From assembly GCF_900092135.1 (NCBI RefSeq), contig NZ_FMYF01000001.1:256883-320882 (forward strand): a DNA stretch of 64,000 bases. Reading direction: 5' to 3'. The notes beneath the pieces were generated by a model. That model worked only from the letters and a program-made list of their open reading frames with translations, made no database searches and was not told the DNA's origin. This DNA comes from Raineyella antarctica. GTDB lineage: Bacteria; Actinomycetota; Actinomycetes; Propionibacteriales; Propionibacteriaceae. Of the stretch, positions 1 to 13,328 are shown piece by piece; the stretch's first letter is position 1; each line of letters opens with the position of its first letter. Both the position numbers and the translations under genes were made by a program.

Positions 1-1
1 C

Positions 2-754
2 CGGCAGGTGCTGCGGATGTTCCACGTCACCGACCCCGGCACGTTCGAGGGCTACGCCTCGACGCTCCAGTTGCCGGTGGACCCGGACGGCCTCGGACCG
101 GACGGCCCGGAGCTCTACCGCCGGGCCCGCGAGCTGATGCGTGAGGTCCGGGCGCACCGCCCCGCTCCGGCGCGTGACGACAAGGTCGTCGCCTCCTGGA
201 ACGGCTGGATGGTCTCCGGGCTGGTCCGGGCCTCGCACTGGCTCGGTCGGCCGCAGTGGCTGGACGCGGCCGTGCGCGCCGCCGAGGCCGTCTGGGCCAT
301 CCACCTGGTCGATGGCCGGTTGCGGCGGGTGAGCCGGGACGGTGCGGTCTCCGACGCCCCGGCGACCCTGGACGACCACGGCGCCCTGGCGGAGGCGTAC
401 GCCCTGCTGGCCGAGGCCACCGGCGACGTGACCTGGGTCGAGCGGGCCCGCGCGCTGGTCGCGCTGGTCGAGGAGCACTTCGGCGCCGGGGACGGGGGCT
501 GGTGGGACACCGCCGACGACGCCCCGGGCCTGTGGACCCGCCCGCGCGCCCTCGACGACAACGCCACCCCGTCCGGGGTGGGCTCGATGGTCGCCGCGCT
601 GCGCCTGCTCACCCGGGTGACGGGTGAGGAGTCGTACGATGCCCGGGCGGACCGCGCGGTCCGCACCCAGGCGCACCTGTTGCGCACCGCCCCCAGGTTC
701 GCCGGCACCGCGCTGGCCGACACCGTGGACCGACTGGTCCGTCCCGTCGACTGA
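2..754 (+). CDS. DUF255 (YyaL/SPATA20-type) thioredoxin-domain protein, C-terminal part
   Basis: The reading frame is open to the left edge, so only the last 250 or so residues are present. What is visible is the alpha/alpha-barrel half of the family: an RPAPARDDKVVASWNGWM block, followed by helical repeats and a DDNATPSG motif near the end, all typical of YyaL-like proteins of about 650-700 residues. The N-terminal thioredoxin-like domain must lie upstream of the window. The biochemical role of the family is not firmly established; the barrel resembles N-acylglucosamine 2-epimerases. The gene precedes glgX by 61 nt on the same strand. A neighbour set of DUF255 protein, TrhA and cis-prenyltransferase also occurs in mycobacteria (from memory). 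Confidence 0.85.
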   Translation, partial: RQVLRMFHVTDPGTFEGYASTLQLPVDPDGLGPDGPELYRRARELMREVRAHRPAPARDDKVVASWNGWMVSGLVRASHWLGRPQWLDAAVRAAEAVWAIHLVDGRLRRVSRDGAVSDAPATLDDHGALAEAYALLAEATGDVTWVERARALVALVEEHFGAGDGGWWDTADDAPGLWTRPRALDDNATPSGVGSMVAALRLLTRVTGEESYDARADRAVRTQAHLLRTAPRFAGTALADTVDRLVRPVD

Positions 755-815
755 CAATCGCCCCGTCGCAACGACCGCTGCCCGCCCGGGCAGCGGTCAT
801 CAATGAGGAGGTCCC

Positions 816-3014
<2,199 letters not shown>

Positions 3015-3019
3015 CGTCG

Positions 3020-3049
3020 GGCGGGGGGCTCCCGTTGGCGCCCCCCGCC
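3020..3049. terminator. bidirectional hairpin between glgX and trhA
   Basis: A GC-rich inverted repeat with 10-bp arms (GGCGGGGGGC paired with GCCCCCCGCC) and a 10-nt loop fills the 46-nt gap between the two convergent stop codons. There is no U-tract, as is common in high-GC actinobacteria. Confidence 0.6.
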
Positions 3050-3060
3050 GGACCGCTGGA

Positions 3061-3732
3061 TCAGCGCGCCACGACCAGCGCGATGCTGGCGAGGTGGCAC
3101 AGCGCGGCGATCGCCGTGGCCGCATGGAAGATCTCGTGGTAGCCGAACCAGAGCGGGTTCGGGTCCGGCCGCTTGCGGGCGTACACCACGGCGCCCAGCG
3201 TGTAGACCAGGCCGCCGGCGACCAGCAGCACGACCACGGCCGGCCCGCCGATGCGCCAGAACGCCGGCATCCACCCGACGGCTGCCCATCCCATCGCCAC
3301 GTACAGCAGGGTGTACAGCCAGCGCGGTGCGGACAGCCAGAACACCCGGAACAGGACGCCCAGCGCCGCGGCGCCCCAGACCAGGCCCAGCAGGGTGAGC
3401 CGGCCGCGGCCCTCCAGCATCCCGACCGCCAGCGGCGTGTAGGTCCCGGCGATGAACAGGAAGATGTTCGCGTGGTCCAGCCGGCGCAGCACCGTCGTCG
3501 CGCCCGGCCCCCAGTAGAAGCGGTGGTAGAGGGCGGAACAGCCGAACAGCAGCACCGCCGCGAGTGCGTAGACCGCCACGGAGACCTTCAGCGCCGGGGT
3601 CTGGGCCGTGACCAGCAGCGCGATCCCCGCGACCAGCATGAACGGCGCCGCGACGGTGTGGATCCAGCCGCGCAGCCGGGGCTTGACCGGGCCGATCGCA
3701 TCGGCCGGCCTGGTCAGCTGCGGACCCGCCAT
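3061..3732 (-). CDS. trhA: PAQR-family membrane protein TrhA (hemolysin III homologue)
   Basis: Seven-helix integral membrane protein of the hemolysin III/YqfA branch of the PAQR superfamily, linked in bacteria to membrane fluidity homeostasis. Family signatures are present: SALYHRFYW after the second helix, RLDHANIFLFIAGTYTP in the middle, and GYHEIFHA at the C-terminus; their histidines and aspartate form the metal site. I place the start at the ATG giving MAGPQLTRP because a GAGGAGG site lies 6-7 nt upstream; a GTG at 3756 would add eight residues but would put that site inside the gene. The gene is divergent from the cis-prenyltransferase, an arrangement also seen in mycobacteria (from memory). 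Confidence 0.93.
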   Translation of the reverse strand: MAGPQLTRPADAIGPVKPRLRGWIHTVAAPFMLVAGIALLVTAQTPALKVSVAVYALAAVLLFGCSALYHRFYWGPGATTVLRRLDHANIFLFIAGTYTPLAVGMLEGRGRLTLLGLVWGAAALGVLFRVFWLSAPRWLYTLLYVAMGWAAVGWMPAFWRIGGPAVVVLLVAGGLVYTLGAVVYARKRPDPNPLWFGYHEIFHAATAIAALCHLASIALVVAR

Positions 3733-3862
3733 GGGTGCCTCCTCGTGCTCGGTCACCGTGGCCCACGGTGGGACAGGACCAACCTAGCCATGTGTCCGGG
3801 TCGACATCGCGCCGTCCCGGGTGGTGCAGGAAGCGGTCGTCGCGGCGGTTACCCTTGGTCGC

Positions 3863-4672
3863 ATGTCCCGAATCGACGGCCTTCGCGAGCTGGTCGACCG
3901 GCTGCACCCCTCCACGCTGCTCTACTCGACGTACGAGCATCGGCTGGTCGCGGAGCTGGACCCGGCCGCCCTTCCCCAGCACGTCGCCGTCCTGGCCGAC
4001 GGCAACCGTCGCTGGGCGCGCACCAATGCCCCTGGCCAGCCGCTGGTCGCCGGGTACCGGGCCGGGGCCAGCAAGCTGAAGGAGTTCGTCACCTGGTGCG
4101 ACGAGATCGGCATCCCGGTCGTCACGCTGTGGGTGCTCTCGACCGACAACCTCCAGCGTGCCCAGGCCGACGAGCTCGCCCCCCTGCTGGAGGTGATCGC
4201 TGACCTGATGGAGGACATGGCCGCCACCGGCCGCTGGCGGGTCCAGCCCGTCGGCGCCCTCGACCTGCTGCCGCCCGACGTCGAGGCACGGTTGCGCGCC
4301 GCCGACCTCGCCACCGCCGACTCCGACGGCATGCACATCAACGTCGCCGTCTCGTACGGCGGCCGCCAGGAGCTCCGGGATGCCGTCCGCGCCCTGCTCT
4401 GCGACAAGGCCGCCGAGGGGTGCACGATCGACCAGGTCGCAGAGACCCTCGACATCGACGAGATCAGCGAGCACCTCTACACCGCCGGCCAGCCCGACCC
4501 CGACCTGATCATCCGTACCTCGGGGGAGCAGCGGCTCTCGGGCTTCCTGATGTGGCAGTCCGCCCACAGCGAGTTCTACTTCTGCGAGGCGCTGTGGCCC
4601 GACTTCCGCAAGATCGACTTCATCCGCGCGCTGCGCTCGTACGCCCAGCGCGAGCGTCGGTACGGGCGCTGA
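3863..4672 (+). CDS. uppS: cis-prenyltransferase (isoprenyl transferase, UppS family)
   Basis: Condenses isopentenyl diphosphate with an allylic primer to make Z-prenyl diphosphates for cell-envelope lipid carriers. Signature residues are present: catalytic D46 in AVLADGNRRWA, and the pyrophosphate-binding RTSGEQRLSGF block (R218, S220, E222, R224). At about 270 residues it resembles the actinobacterial short-chain paralogue (Rv1086-like, Z,E-FPP synthase) more than the decaprenyl enzyme, but chain length cannot be read from sequence alone. The ATG at 3863 is chosen because TACCCT at 3850-3855 lies 7 nt upstream, fitting a leaderless message; a GTG at 3821 would add 14 unconserved residues. 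Confidence 0.93.
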   Translation: MSRIDGLRELVDRLHPSTLLYSTYEHRLVAELDPAALPQHVAVLADGNRRWARTNAPGQPLVAGYRAGASKLKEFVTWCDEIGIPVVTLWVLSTDNLQRAQADELAPLLEVIADLMEDMAATGRWRVQPVGALDLLPPDVEARLRAADLATADSDGMHINVAVSYGGRQELRDAVRALLCDKAAEGCTIDQVAETLDIDEISEHLYTAGQPDPDLIIRTSGEQRLSGFLMWQSAHSEFYFCEALWPDFRKIDFIRALRSYAQRERRYGR

Positions 4673-4992
4673 CGGCCTCGTCACGGGGTAGCCGAGCGCT
4701 GCGGGTCAACCCCGCGGCGGCGACCGGCGGGTGACCGGTCGGCGGCGAAGATGTGAACGAACGATGAAACGTGTCCGGTGATTCCGGTGCAGGACCCCGG
4801 CGTGGCAATGTTGGCCCCAGTACGGGTGGCGCGAAGGAAGCTGGACGCCGCCCAACCGGAAGGACATTGATGACCTCTGGACCTGGTCCATCGATGCGGG
4901 CCTTCACCCGAGGTCCCGCGGCTTTCCGGCCATCCACGTGAGTGCGCATGGCCGGGCGCCACTGGCGTGCGGCCGTGCCGGAAGGAACCATC
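4673..4992 (+). promoter_or_regulatory. long leader region upstream of phoH2
   Basis: This 320-nt stretch lies between the prenyltransferase stop and the preferred phoH2 start. It contains several short inverted repeats (for example CGACCGGCGGGTGACCGGTCG near 4718-4742) and two purine-rich ribosome-binding-like sites, before the short ORF at 4870 and before phoH2 itself. I compared it with the actinobacterial c-di-AMP (ydaO) riboswitch consensus and did not find the conserved blocks. A structured leader is possible but unproven. Confidence 0.3.
4870..4941 (+). CDS. possible 23-residue leader peptide upstream of phoH2
   Basis: ATG-initiated short ORF (MTSGPGPSMRAF... 23 codons, TGA stop) preceded by GGAAGGA with 6-nt spacing, nearly the same ribosome-binding sequence as before the phoH2 GTG. 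It ends 51 nt before the phoH2 start and has no recognisable homology. The good translation signal and position suggest a regulatory leader peptide, but conservation is needed to separate it from chance. Confidence 0.3.
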   Translation: MTSGPGPSMRAFTRGPAAFRPST

Positions 4993-6303
4993 GTGCAGGA
5001 GAACACCACTGCCGGGCGTCACACGTACGTGATCGACACCTCGGTACTGCTGAGCGATCCGCGGGCCCTGACCCGCTTCGAGGAACATGACATCGTCCTG
5101 CCATTGGTGGTGATCACCGAGCTCGAGGCCAAGCGCAACCACCCTGAGCTGGGCTACTTCGCGCGCAGTGCGCTGCGCTACCTCGACGACCTGCGCATCA
5201 CGAACGGCCACCTGAACGACCCCGTGCCGGTGAACGACCAGGGCGGCACGCTCCACGTGGAGCTGAACCACACCGACCCCGAGCGGTTGCCGCTGGGGTT
5301 CCGGCTGGGGGACAACGACTCGCGCATCCTTGCGGTCGCGATCAACTACCAGGCCGAGGGCGCCGACGTCACCCTGGTCACCAAGGACGTACCGCTGCGG
5401 GTGAAGGCCTCCGCGGTCGGCCTGCAGGCCGACGAGTACCGCAACGAACTGGTCTCCGACACTGGCTGGACCGGCATGCGGGAGGTCGAGGTCGAGGCCG
5501 ATGACCTGTCCCGGCTGTACGAGGACGGCATCGTCGACCTGGACGCCACCCGCGACCTGCCGTGCAACACCGGCCTCGTGCTGCTCGGAGGCGGCTCCTC
5601 GGCGCTGGGACGGGTCACCGCCGACAAGCAGGTCCGGCTGGTCCGCTCCGAGGTGCAGGCCTTCGGCATCCATGGCCGCTCGGCCGAGCAGAAGATCGCC
5701 CTCGACCTGCTGCTCGACCCCTCGGTCGGCATCGTCTCCCTCGGCGGGCGGGCCGGTACCGGCAAGTCCGCGCTGGCGTTGTGTGCCGGCCTGGAGGCGG
5801 TCCTGGAGCGGGGCCAGCACGAGAAGGTGATCGTCTTCCGGCCGCTGTACGCGGTCGGCGGCCAGGAGCTCGGCTACCTGCCCGGTGGCGAGGGGGAGAA
5901 GATGGCGCCCTGGGCCCAGGCCGTCTTCGACACCCTCGGGGCCGTCGCGCACCGCAACGTCATCGACGAGGTGCTCGAGCGCGGGCTGCTGGAGGTGCTG
6001 CCACTGACCCATATCCGCGGCCGCTCCCTGCACGATGCGTTCGTGATCGTCGACGAGGCCCAGTCGCTGGAGCGCAACGTCCTGCTCACCGTGCTCAGTC
6101 GGGTCGGCCAGAACTCCCGGGTCGTCCTCACCCACGACGTGGCCCAGCGCGACAACCTGCGGGTCGGGCGCCATGACGGGGTGGTGGCGGTGGTCGAGAA
6201 GCTGAAGGGACACCCGCTCTTCGGGCACGTCACCCTGACCCGCTCGGAGCGCTCGGCGATCGCCGCCCTGGTCACCGAGATGCTGGAGGACCCGATCGGC
6301 TGA
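4993..6303 (+). CDS. phoH2: PIN-PhoH fusion ATPase/ribonuclease (PhoH2)
   Basis: Two-domain protein: N-terminal PIN nuclease domain (residues about 8-150; [13 protein letters not shown] with acidic D15) and C-terminal PhoH P-loop ATPase (Walker [11 protein letters not shown] with K258, Walker B FVIVDEAQ with D354-E355). PhoH2 proteins studied in mycobacteria are RNA-unwinding and RNA-cleaving enzymes. The GTG at 4993 is preferred because GGAAGGA lies 6 nt upstream and translation begins just before the conserved PIN strand; starts at 4942 or 4948 would add 15-17 residues. Length, 436 residues, is typical. A strong hairpin follows the stop. Confidence 0.93.
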   Translation: MQENTTAGRHTYVIDTSVLLSDPRALTRFEEHDIVLPLVVITELEAKRNHPELGYFARSALRYLDDLRITNGHLNDPVPVNDQGGTLHVELNHTDPERLPLGFRLGDNDSRILAVAINYQAEGADVTLVTKDVPLRVKASAVGLQADEYRNELVSDTGWTGMREVEVEADDLSRLYEDGIVDLDATRDLPCNTGLVLLGGGSSALGRVTADKQVRLVRSEVQAFGIHGRSAEQKIALDLLLDPSVGIVSLGGRAGTGKSALALCAGLEAVLERGQHEKVIVFRPLYAVGGQELGYLPGGEGEKMAPWAQAVFDTLGAVAHRNVIDEVLERGLLEVLPLTHIRGRSLHDAFVIVDEAQSLERNVLLTVLSRVGQNSRVVLTHDVAQRDNLRVGRHDGVVAVVEKLKGHPLFGHVTLTRSERSAIAALVTEMLEDPIG

Positions 6304-6323
6304 GACGTCACCGGAGCCACCGG

Positions 6324-6361
6324 ACAGGGGCGGCCGGGCCAGGGGGCCGGGCCGCCCCTGT
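6324..6361 (+). terminator. terminator after phoH2
   Basis: Perfect 12-bp inverted repeat (ACAGGGGCGGCC with its complement) with a 14-nt loop, 20 nt past the phoH2 stop. Very GC-rich, without a U-tract. Confidence 0.7.
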
Positions 6362-6461
6362 CGTCCTGCCGGCGGATCGGCGCCGCACCGAGTGTGACCT
6401 GCCTCTCGAGCGTGCCACGGTGGGCGCCTCGATTTGGTCACGATACGGTAAACATCACAGA

Positions 6462-7247
6462 ATGGTCACGATGAGAACTCGACGTGCGCCCCTGCTGATC
6501 ACCGCGGCCTCCGGTCTGCTGACCGCCGCCCTGGCCGCGACCCCGCTGGTCTTCGCCCAGACCTCCACGCTGCAGGCAGTGCCTGCGGTCACGGCAGCGG
6601 CTGCTGTCGACCCCTCTGCTTCCGGCACCCCGGCGGCCGATCCGACCGCCCTGACGGCGGAGCGGTCCGGCCAGGTCACCCGTGACCTGGAGCGTCCCGA
6701 CCTCACCCAGGTCGCCGCCGACCGGGCCGCGGCCCAGGCCAAGCTCTCCGACTCCATCTCCAGCCAGGACAAGTTCCTGTCCGACGCGGAGAAGAAGGCC
6801 CAGGCGGACGCCGCAGCCAAGGCCGCCGCCGACAAGAAGGCCCAGGCCGATGCTGCCGCGAAGGCCGCCGCGGACAAGAAGGCCGCCGCGGACGCGAAGG
6901 CTGCCGCCGACAAGAAGGCCGCGAGTGCCTCGGGCGGCTACTCCGGCAAGCCGCAGGACATCGCCCGCCAGATGATGGCCGCCGACTTCGGCTGGGGCGA
7001 CCAGCAGTTCCAGTGCTACAACAACATCATCATGCGCGAGTCGGAGTGGAACCCCACCGCCGACAACCCCAGCTCCGACGCGTACGGCATCCCGCAGGCC
7101 CTGCCCGGCAGCAAGATGGCCTCCGCGGGCGCCGACTGGGCGACCAACCCCGCCACCCAGATCAAGTGGGGCCTGGGCTACGTGAAGGACCGGTACGGCA
7201 CCCCCTGCGCCGCCTGGTCGTTCAAGTCCGCCAACGGCTGGTACTGA
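6462..7247 (+). CDS. secreted Ala/Lys-rich protein with lytic-transglycosylase-like domain
   Basis: Begins with a signal peptide (MVTMRTRRAP, then a hydrophobic core ending near TPLVFAQ). A charged helical region follows, including imperfect repeats of the type AQADAAAKAAADKK (residues about 110-165). The last 85 residues form a compact lysozyme-like domain with the catalytic-glutamate motif MRESEWNP (E193), a YGIPQALPGSKM block and a terminal WGLGYVKDRYGTPCAAW segment, as in cell-wall lytic transglycosylases of the aggregation-promoting/Rpf-like type. Likely role is peptidoglycan turnover outside the cell. Alternative starts are ATG 6471 and GTG 6420; none has a convincing ribosome-binding site. 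Confidence 0.85.
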   Translation: MVTMRTRRAPLLITAASGLLTAALAATPLVFAQTSTLQAVPAVTAAAAVDPSASGTPAADPTALTAERSGQVTRDLERPDLTQVAADRAAAQAKLSDSISSQDKFLSDAEKKAQADAAAKAAADKKAQADAAAKAAADKKAAADAKAAADKKAASASGGYSGKPQDIARQMMAADFGWGDQQFQCYNNIIMRESEWNPTADNPSSDAYGIPQALPGSKMASAGADWATNPATQIKWGLGYVKDRYGTPCAAWSFKSANGWY

Positions 7248-7262
7248 CCCGCTCCGGGTTTC

Positions 7263-7946
7263 CTAGCCGATCAGCGCGTTGCGCAGCAGGACCGCCGCCT
7301 CGCGGGGTCGGTCCGCCTGCGTGATCGCCCGCACCACCACCGCCCGTTCCGCGCCGGCCGCCCTGATCCGGCCGGCCCGCTCGACGTCGATCCCACCGAT
7401 CGCGAACCATGGCTTGTCACCGATCTCGGCCGCATCCGCGACCAGGTCCAGGCCGACCGCCGTACGTCCCGGCTTGGTCGGCGTCGCCCAGACCGGGCCC
7501 ACGCAGAAGTAGTCCAGCCCCGGATCGGCGGCGGCCTCGCGCGCCTGCTCCAGTGAGTGCGTCGACCGGCCGACCAGGATGTCGGGGCCCAGCAGCGCCC
7601 GCGCCTGGGAAGTGGTCAGGTCGCCCTGCCCGACGTGGAAGACGTCGGCCCCCACCAGTGCCGCGATGTCGGCGCGGTCGTTGACCGCGAACAGCCGGCC
7701 GTGCTCCGCCGCGACCCTCGCGAGCAGTTCCAGCGCCGCGATCTCGTCGCGAGCCTCCAGGCCCTTGTCGCGCAACTGGATGATGTCCACCCCGCCCTCG
7801 TACGCGGCGTGCAGGAAGGCCTCCAGGTCGCCCTGCGCGGTCCGGGCGTCGGTGCACAGGTAGAGCCGGGCAGCGCGCAGCGCCGCGAGCCGGCGGCCGC
7901 GGGAGGCCGGGTCTGAGGGCAGGGCCGGGGTCAGGGTCGAGGTCAC
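7263..7946 (-). CDS. thiE: thiamine phosphate synthase ThiE
   Basis: Joins HMP-diphosphate and thiazole phosphate to thiamine phosphate. TIM-barrel with family motifs [38 protein letters not shown] and [14 protein letters not shown] start at GTG 7946 ([10 protein letters not shown]): the sequence upstream on this strand overlaps the oppositely oriented TPP riboswitch, and a -10-like TACTAT lies 6 nt before the GTG, so the message is probably leaderless. Length 227 residues fits the family. Divergent from thiO, sharing the promoter region. Because the riboswitch is on the other strand, thiE would not be under its direct control. Confidence 0.95.
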   Translation of the reverse strand: MTSTLTPALPSDPASRGRRLAALRAARLYLCTDARTAQGDLEAFLHAAYEGGVDIIQLRDKGLEARDEIAALELLARVAAEHGRLFAVNDRADIAALVGADVFHVGQGDLTTSQARALLGPDILVGRSTHSLEQAREAAADPGLDYFCVGPVWATPTKPGRTAVGLDLVADAAEIGDKPWFAIGGIDVERAGRIRAAGAERAVVVRAITQADRPREAAVLLRNALIG

Positions 7947-7951
7947 GGGCC

Positions 7952-7958
7952 TATAGTA
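7952..7958. promoter_or_regulatory. symmetric -10 element shared by thiE and the thiO operon
   Basis: The heptamer TATAGTA has the form TANNNTA and reads as TATAGT on the plus strand and TACTAT on the minus strand. Plus-strand transcription from about 7964 would start just before the TPP riboswitch; minus-strand transcription would start at or next to the thiE GTG at 7946. No other candidate -10 is visible between the genes. Confidence 0.6.
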
Positions 7959-7969
7959 GAGACGCGATT

Positions 7970-8054
7970 CTGCGGGAGCCCCACGACGTGCGGGCTGAGA
8001 GGGCCACGTGCCGACCGCCACACCTGATGCGGATCATGCCGCCGTAGGAAAGGA
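7970..8054 (+). ncRNA. TPP riboswitch (THI element)
   Basis: Contains the conserved blocks of the thiamine diphosphate aptamer in order: GGGAGCCC at 7974, CTGAGAGGG at 7995-8003, GACCG near 8013, and ACCTGATGCGGATCATGCC at 8022-8040. P1 can form between CTGCGG at 7970-7975 and CCGTAG at 8042-8047. The 3' strand of P1 abuts and shares its last G with the thiO ribosome-binding site GGAAAGGA (8047-8054), so ligand-stabilised P1 could block ribosome access: translational control without a separate expression platform. No terminator is seen between aptamer and thiO. Confidence 0.95.
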
Positions 8055-8060
8055 CTGCTC

Positions 8061-9196
8061 GTGGACGAGCACCGGAGCGTCATCGTCGTCGGAGCCGGGA
8101 TCATCGGCCTGACAACAGCCTGGGAACTGGTCGAAGAGGGCTGGGACGTCACCCTCTGTGACCCCGAGCCCGGGATGGGGGCCAGCCGCGCGGCCGCCGG
8201 CATGCTCGCCGCGATCGCTGAGGTCACCTGGGACCAATCGGCCCTCTACCCACTGATGGTCGCCTCCGGCCGGGCCTGGCCCGAGCTGGCCGCCAGGGTC
8301 GAGGCAGCCGTCGGCCACCCGGTCGGCTACCTGCCGGTGGAGACCCTGGTCTGCGCCGGGGACGCCGCCGACCGGCAGGCCCTGGCCGACCTGGCGGACC
8401 TGCAGCACTCCCTCGGAATGGAGATCGAGTCGATCACGCCGTCCGCGGCCCGCCGGCTCGAACCGGCCCTCGGCCCGGGCGTGGTGGGGGCGATGCGGAT
8501 CCCGACCGACCACCAGGTCGACCCCCGCGTGTTCATGGCCGCCCTGCTGGAGCTCCTCACCCCGCGCGCCACCCTGGTCCGCCGGCGGGTCACCGCACTC
8601 ACCCGGCAGGACGACCGGGTGGTCGGCGTACGCCTCGAGGACGGCACCCTGCTGGCGGCCGACGAGGTGCTGGTCACCGCCGGACTCGACGCGGGTGCGA
8701 TCGAGGGCCTGCCGCCGTCCCTCCGGCTGCCGCTCCGACCCGTCCGTGGCGACATCATCCGGGTCCGGGTCCCTGAGCGGCTGCGCCCGCTGCTGACCCG
8801 TACGGTCCGGGGGATCGTCCACGGCTTCCCGGTCTACCTCGTGCCCCGCGCCGACGGCACGATGGTCATCGGCGCCACCTCCCGCGAGGACGACCTGGCC
8901 GGACCCTCGGCCGGCGGCATCTACCAGCTGCTGCGCGATGCCCAGCGGCTGGTGCCCGGCGTGCTGGAGTGCGAGGTGTACGAGGTGCTGGCCCGCCCGC
9001 GCCCCGGTTCCCCGGACGACGTCCCGCTGGTCGGCCGGCTCGGCCCCGGCCTGACCCTGTCCACCGGCTACTTCCGGCACGGCATCCTGCTGGCCGCCCT
9101 CGGCGCCCGGCTCGCTGCCGACCTGGTCGCCGGCCGCACCCCTGCCCCCGACGTCGCCGCCGGCGTCGACCCGTACCGCTTCTCGGAGGTAACAGC

Positions 9197-9200
<4 letters not shown>
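8061..9200 (+). CDS. thiO: glycine oxidase ThiO
   Basis: FAD-dependent oxidase making the dehydroglycine used in thiazole synthesis. The N-terminus carries the dinucleotide-binding motif VVGAGIIGL (G11, G13, G16), then a DAO-family fold with the late signature PRPGSPDDVPLVG and a C-terminal TGYFRHGILLA block. 379 residues. GTG start 6 nt after the GGAAAGGA site at the end of the TPP riboswitch. The stop overlaps the thiS start (ATGA), so the two are translationally coupled. First gene of the riboswitch-controlled operon. Confidence 0.93.
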
Positions 9201-11398
<2,198 letters not shown>

Positions 11399-11419
11399 CG
11401 CCGCCCTGCCAGGGGGCTG

Positions 11420-13156
11420 TCAGAGCTGGTCGATCGCGAAGAACGTCGTCGAACCGGACACCTCGTTGGCGACCGCGACCACCGGCTCGCCGGTCGGGGA
11501 GTCGGTGGCCGGGATGAAGGACAAGCCCTCGGGGCCGAGGTCGCCGGCCGCGGCATTCGTGGCGCCGGCCTCGGTCGTGGCCTCGGCCGTGAAGTCGCGG
11601 TTGTTCACGTACGTGGTGAACTTGGCCTTCGCCGGGTCGGTGACGTCGTAGACCATGATGCCGCCGACGCGCTCCAGTGCCACGAAGGCATAGGTGCGCC
11701 CGCCGACCTGGCCGATTGCGACTCCCTCGGGCTCGGGACCCTTGTCGTCGGAGCGGTTGTCGAACTTCGCCTCGGCGTGGTCGGAGTTGAAGTACGCCGG
11801 CAGTGCCGCGGCGGTGATCTGCTCGAACTGCGAGCCGGAGTCGAAGACCTGCTCACCAGCGGTGGTCCAGATCGAGAAGGACCGACCGCCGTAGCCGTAC
11901 AGCTCCGAGAAGCATCCCTTGGCGGCGTCGTAGCCGGCGGAGGTGGTGATCTTCAGTCGGCCGAGGGCTGCGCTGTCCTGCAGTGCGGTGGCGTTCGGGA
12001 ACTGGGCCGGGCACAGCGCGACGTCCTTGACCCGTTCCTCCTCGGAGTAGGCCTCCCAGTCGCGCGAGTCGCCCTCGTTGGCGGTGACCAGGTAGGTCTG
12101 CCCACCGGCCTGGTAGGAGGCGATGGCGTCGGGCAGGTAGTACGACTTGACCGGGTGGTTCGCGGTGGTGATGTCGATCTTCTTGTCCTTGTCGGACACG
12201 TCGGCCGCGACCCGGGACCAGTCCTTGGTGCCGAGCGGGTGGATCGCGCGGACCTGGGCGGAGCGGACGTTGACCTCGGCGATCGCGTTGGCCTCCTGCA
12301 GCGTCACGTACGCGGTCTTCCCGTCGGGGGAGACGGTGACGTACTCGGGCTCCAGGTTGGCGGAGATCGGGTTGGCCACGTCGGTCTCGGGACCGAAGAC
12401 CCGGACGCCGGCGGGCAGCTGCATCACGCCGGTGTCGAACTTGTGGAAGTCGGCGGTGCGGACCTTGTTCTGGCGCGGCGCGCCGACGGTGTTCGGCACC
12501 TCGATGACGGACACGCTGCCCTCGGGGTCGGCGGCGTAGGTCTTGGCGCCGTTCGGCAGGATCCTCTCACCGTCCGGCTCGCCCTCGTTGGCGACCAGCA
12601 CGTAGCGCCCGTCCGGGGAGAACGTCAGCATGTCCGGCAGCGCGCCCACGCGGACCGCGCCGAGTAGCGTCGGGACCTCGGCATTGGCGTCGAAGAAGAC
12701 GACCCAGCCGTTGTCGGTCCTGGCGTCCGCCTCGACTGCGGCGACGCCGAGGCCGTCGGGACGGATCGAGACCGAGTTCACGACCGCGGCGTCTGAGACG
12801 TGGGAGCCGTCGGCCGAGGACAGGCCGCGTACGTCCAGGGTGGCGACCTTGGCAGGGTTCGCCGGGTCGGCGACCTCGAGGACGTCGACGGCGCCGGACT
12901 GCGCGTTCACCACGAAGGCCCGCTGGGTCGCGGCGTGGTACTGGACGATCTCCGCGGCGCTCTGTTCGAACATGCCGGTGGCGTACGTGCCGACGGGCGA
13001 CAGCGCCAAGGCGGCATCCGGGGCCGAGTAGGTGATCGGGGTGGGGACGGAAGAGGCGGCGGAGGCCGGGGTCAGGGCGAGGCCGGTGGCGGCCAGGCTG
13101 AGGGCGGCGCCGGCCGCCAGCAGGGCGGGGGTCCGTCGGGTGAACGCGTCGAACAC
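11420..13156 (-). CDS. secreted choice-of-anchor I domain protein (beta-propeller/alkaline-phosphatase-like)
   Basis: A signal peptide (about the first 34 residues, ending ALTPASAAS) is followed by a WD40/YVTN-like repeat protein: FSPDGRYVLVANEGEPD, VSPDGKTAYVTLQEANA and GPEPEGVAIGQVGGRTYAFVA are typical of the choice-of-anchor I family found in secreted or surface proteins often annotated as alkaline phosphatase-like or esterase-like. No sorting motif or membrane anchor is seen at the C-terminus, so it is probably released. GTG 13156 is preferred because GAAGGAG lies 5-6 nt upstream and it gives a clean signal peptide; a farther upstream start would add 12 residues. Substrate unknown. Confidence 0.82.
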   Translation of the reverse strand: MFDAFTRRTPALLAAGAALSLAATGLALTPASAASSVPTPITYSAPDAALALSPVGTYATGMFEQSAAEIVQYHAATQRAFVVNAQSGAVDVLEVADPANPAKVATLDVRGLSSADGSHVSDAAVVNSVSIRPDGLGVAAVEADARTDNGWVVFFDANAEVPTLLGAVRVGALPDMLTFSPDGRYVLVANEGEPDGERILPNGAKTYAADPEGSVSVIEVPNTVGAPRQNKVRTADFHKFDTGVMQLPAGVRVFGPETDVANPISANLEPEYVTVSPDGKTAYVTLQEANAIAEVNVRSAQVRAIHPLGTKDWSRVAADVSDKDKKIDITTANHPVKSYYLPDAIASYQAGGQTYLVTANEGDSRDWEAYSEEERVKDVALCPAQFPNATALQDSAALGRLKITTSAGYDAAKGCFSELYGYGGRSFSIWTTAGEQVFDSGSQFEQITAAALPAYFNSDHAEAKFDNRSDDKGPEPEGVAIGQVGGRTYAFVALERVGGIMVYDVTDPAKAKFTTYVNNRDFTAEATTEAGATNAAAGDLGPEGLSFIPATDSPTGEPVVAVANEVSGSTTFFAIDQL

Positions 13157-13328
13157 GTCGACTCCTTCAAGGGCAGGGGATATCGACGGCACCCTAGAAG
13201 CTGAGAGTTAACTGAGAGCGGCTGGTGGGTGAACAGGGAACGACGCCGTACGGGGCGGCCGGGCAGGGGACTCCCTCTGGCTGCGGACGAATCCTGGCCG
13301 TTTGAGCCGATCTGTGATGATGGGAGGC

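Noticed and set aside
4673-4992. c-di-AMP (ydaO-type) riboswitch before phoH2
   Set aside because: Conserved aptamer blocks are not recognisable; only general GC-rich hairpins are seen.
7947-8021. 25-residue N-terminal extension of ThiE
   Set aside because: It would be antisense to the TPP riboswitch and has no family conservation; the GTG at 7946 has a fitting -10.
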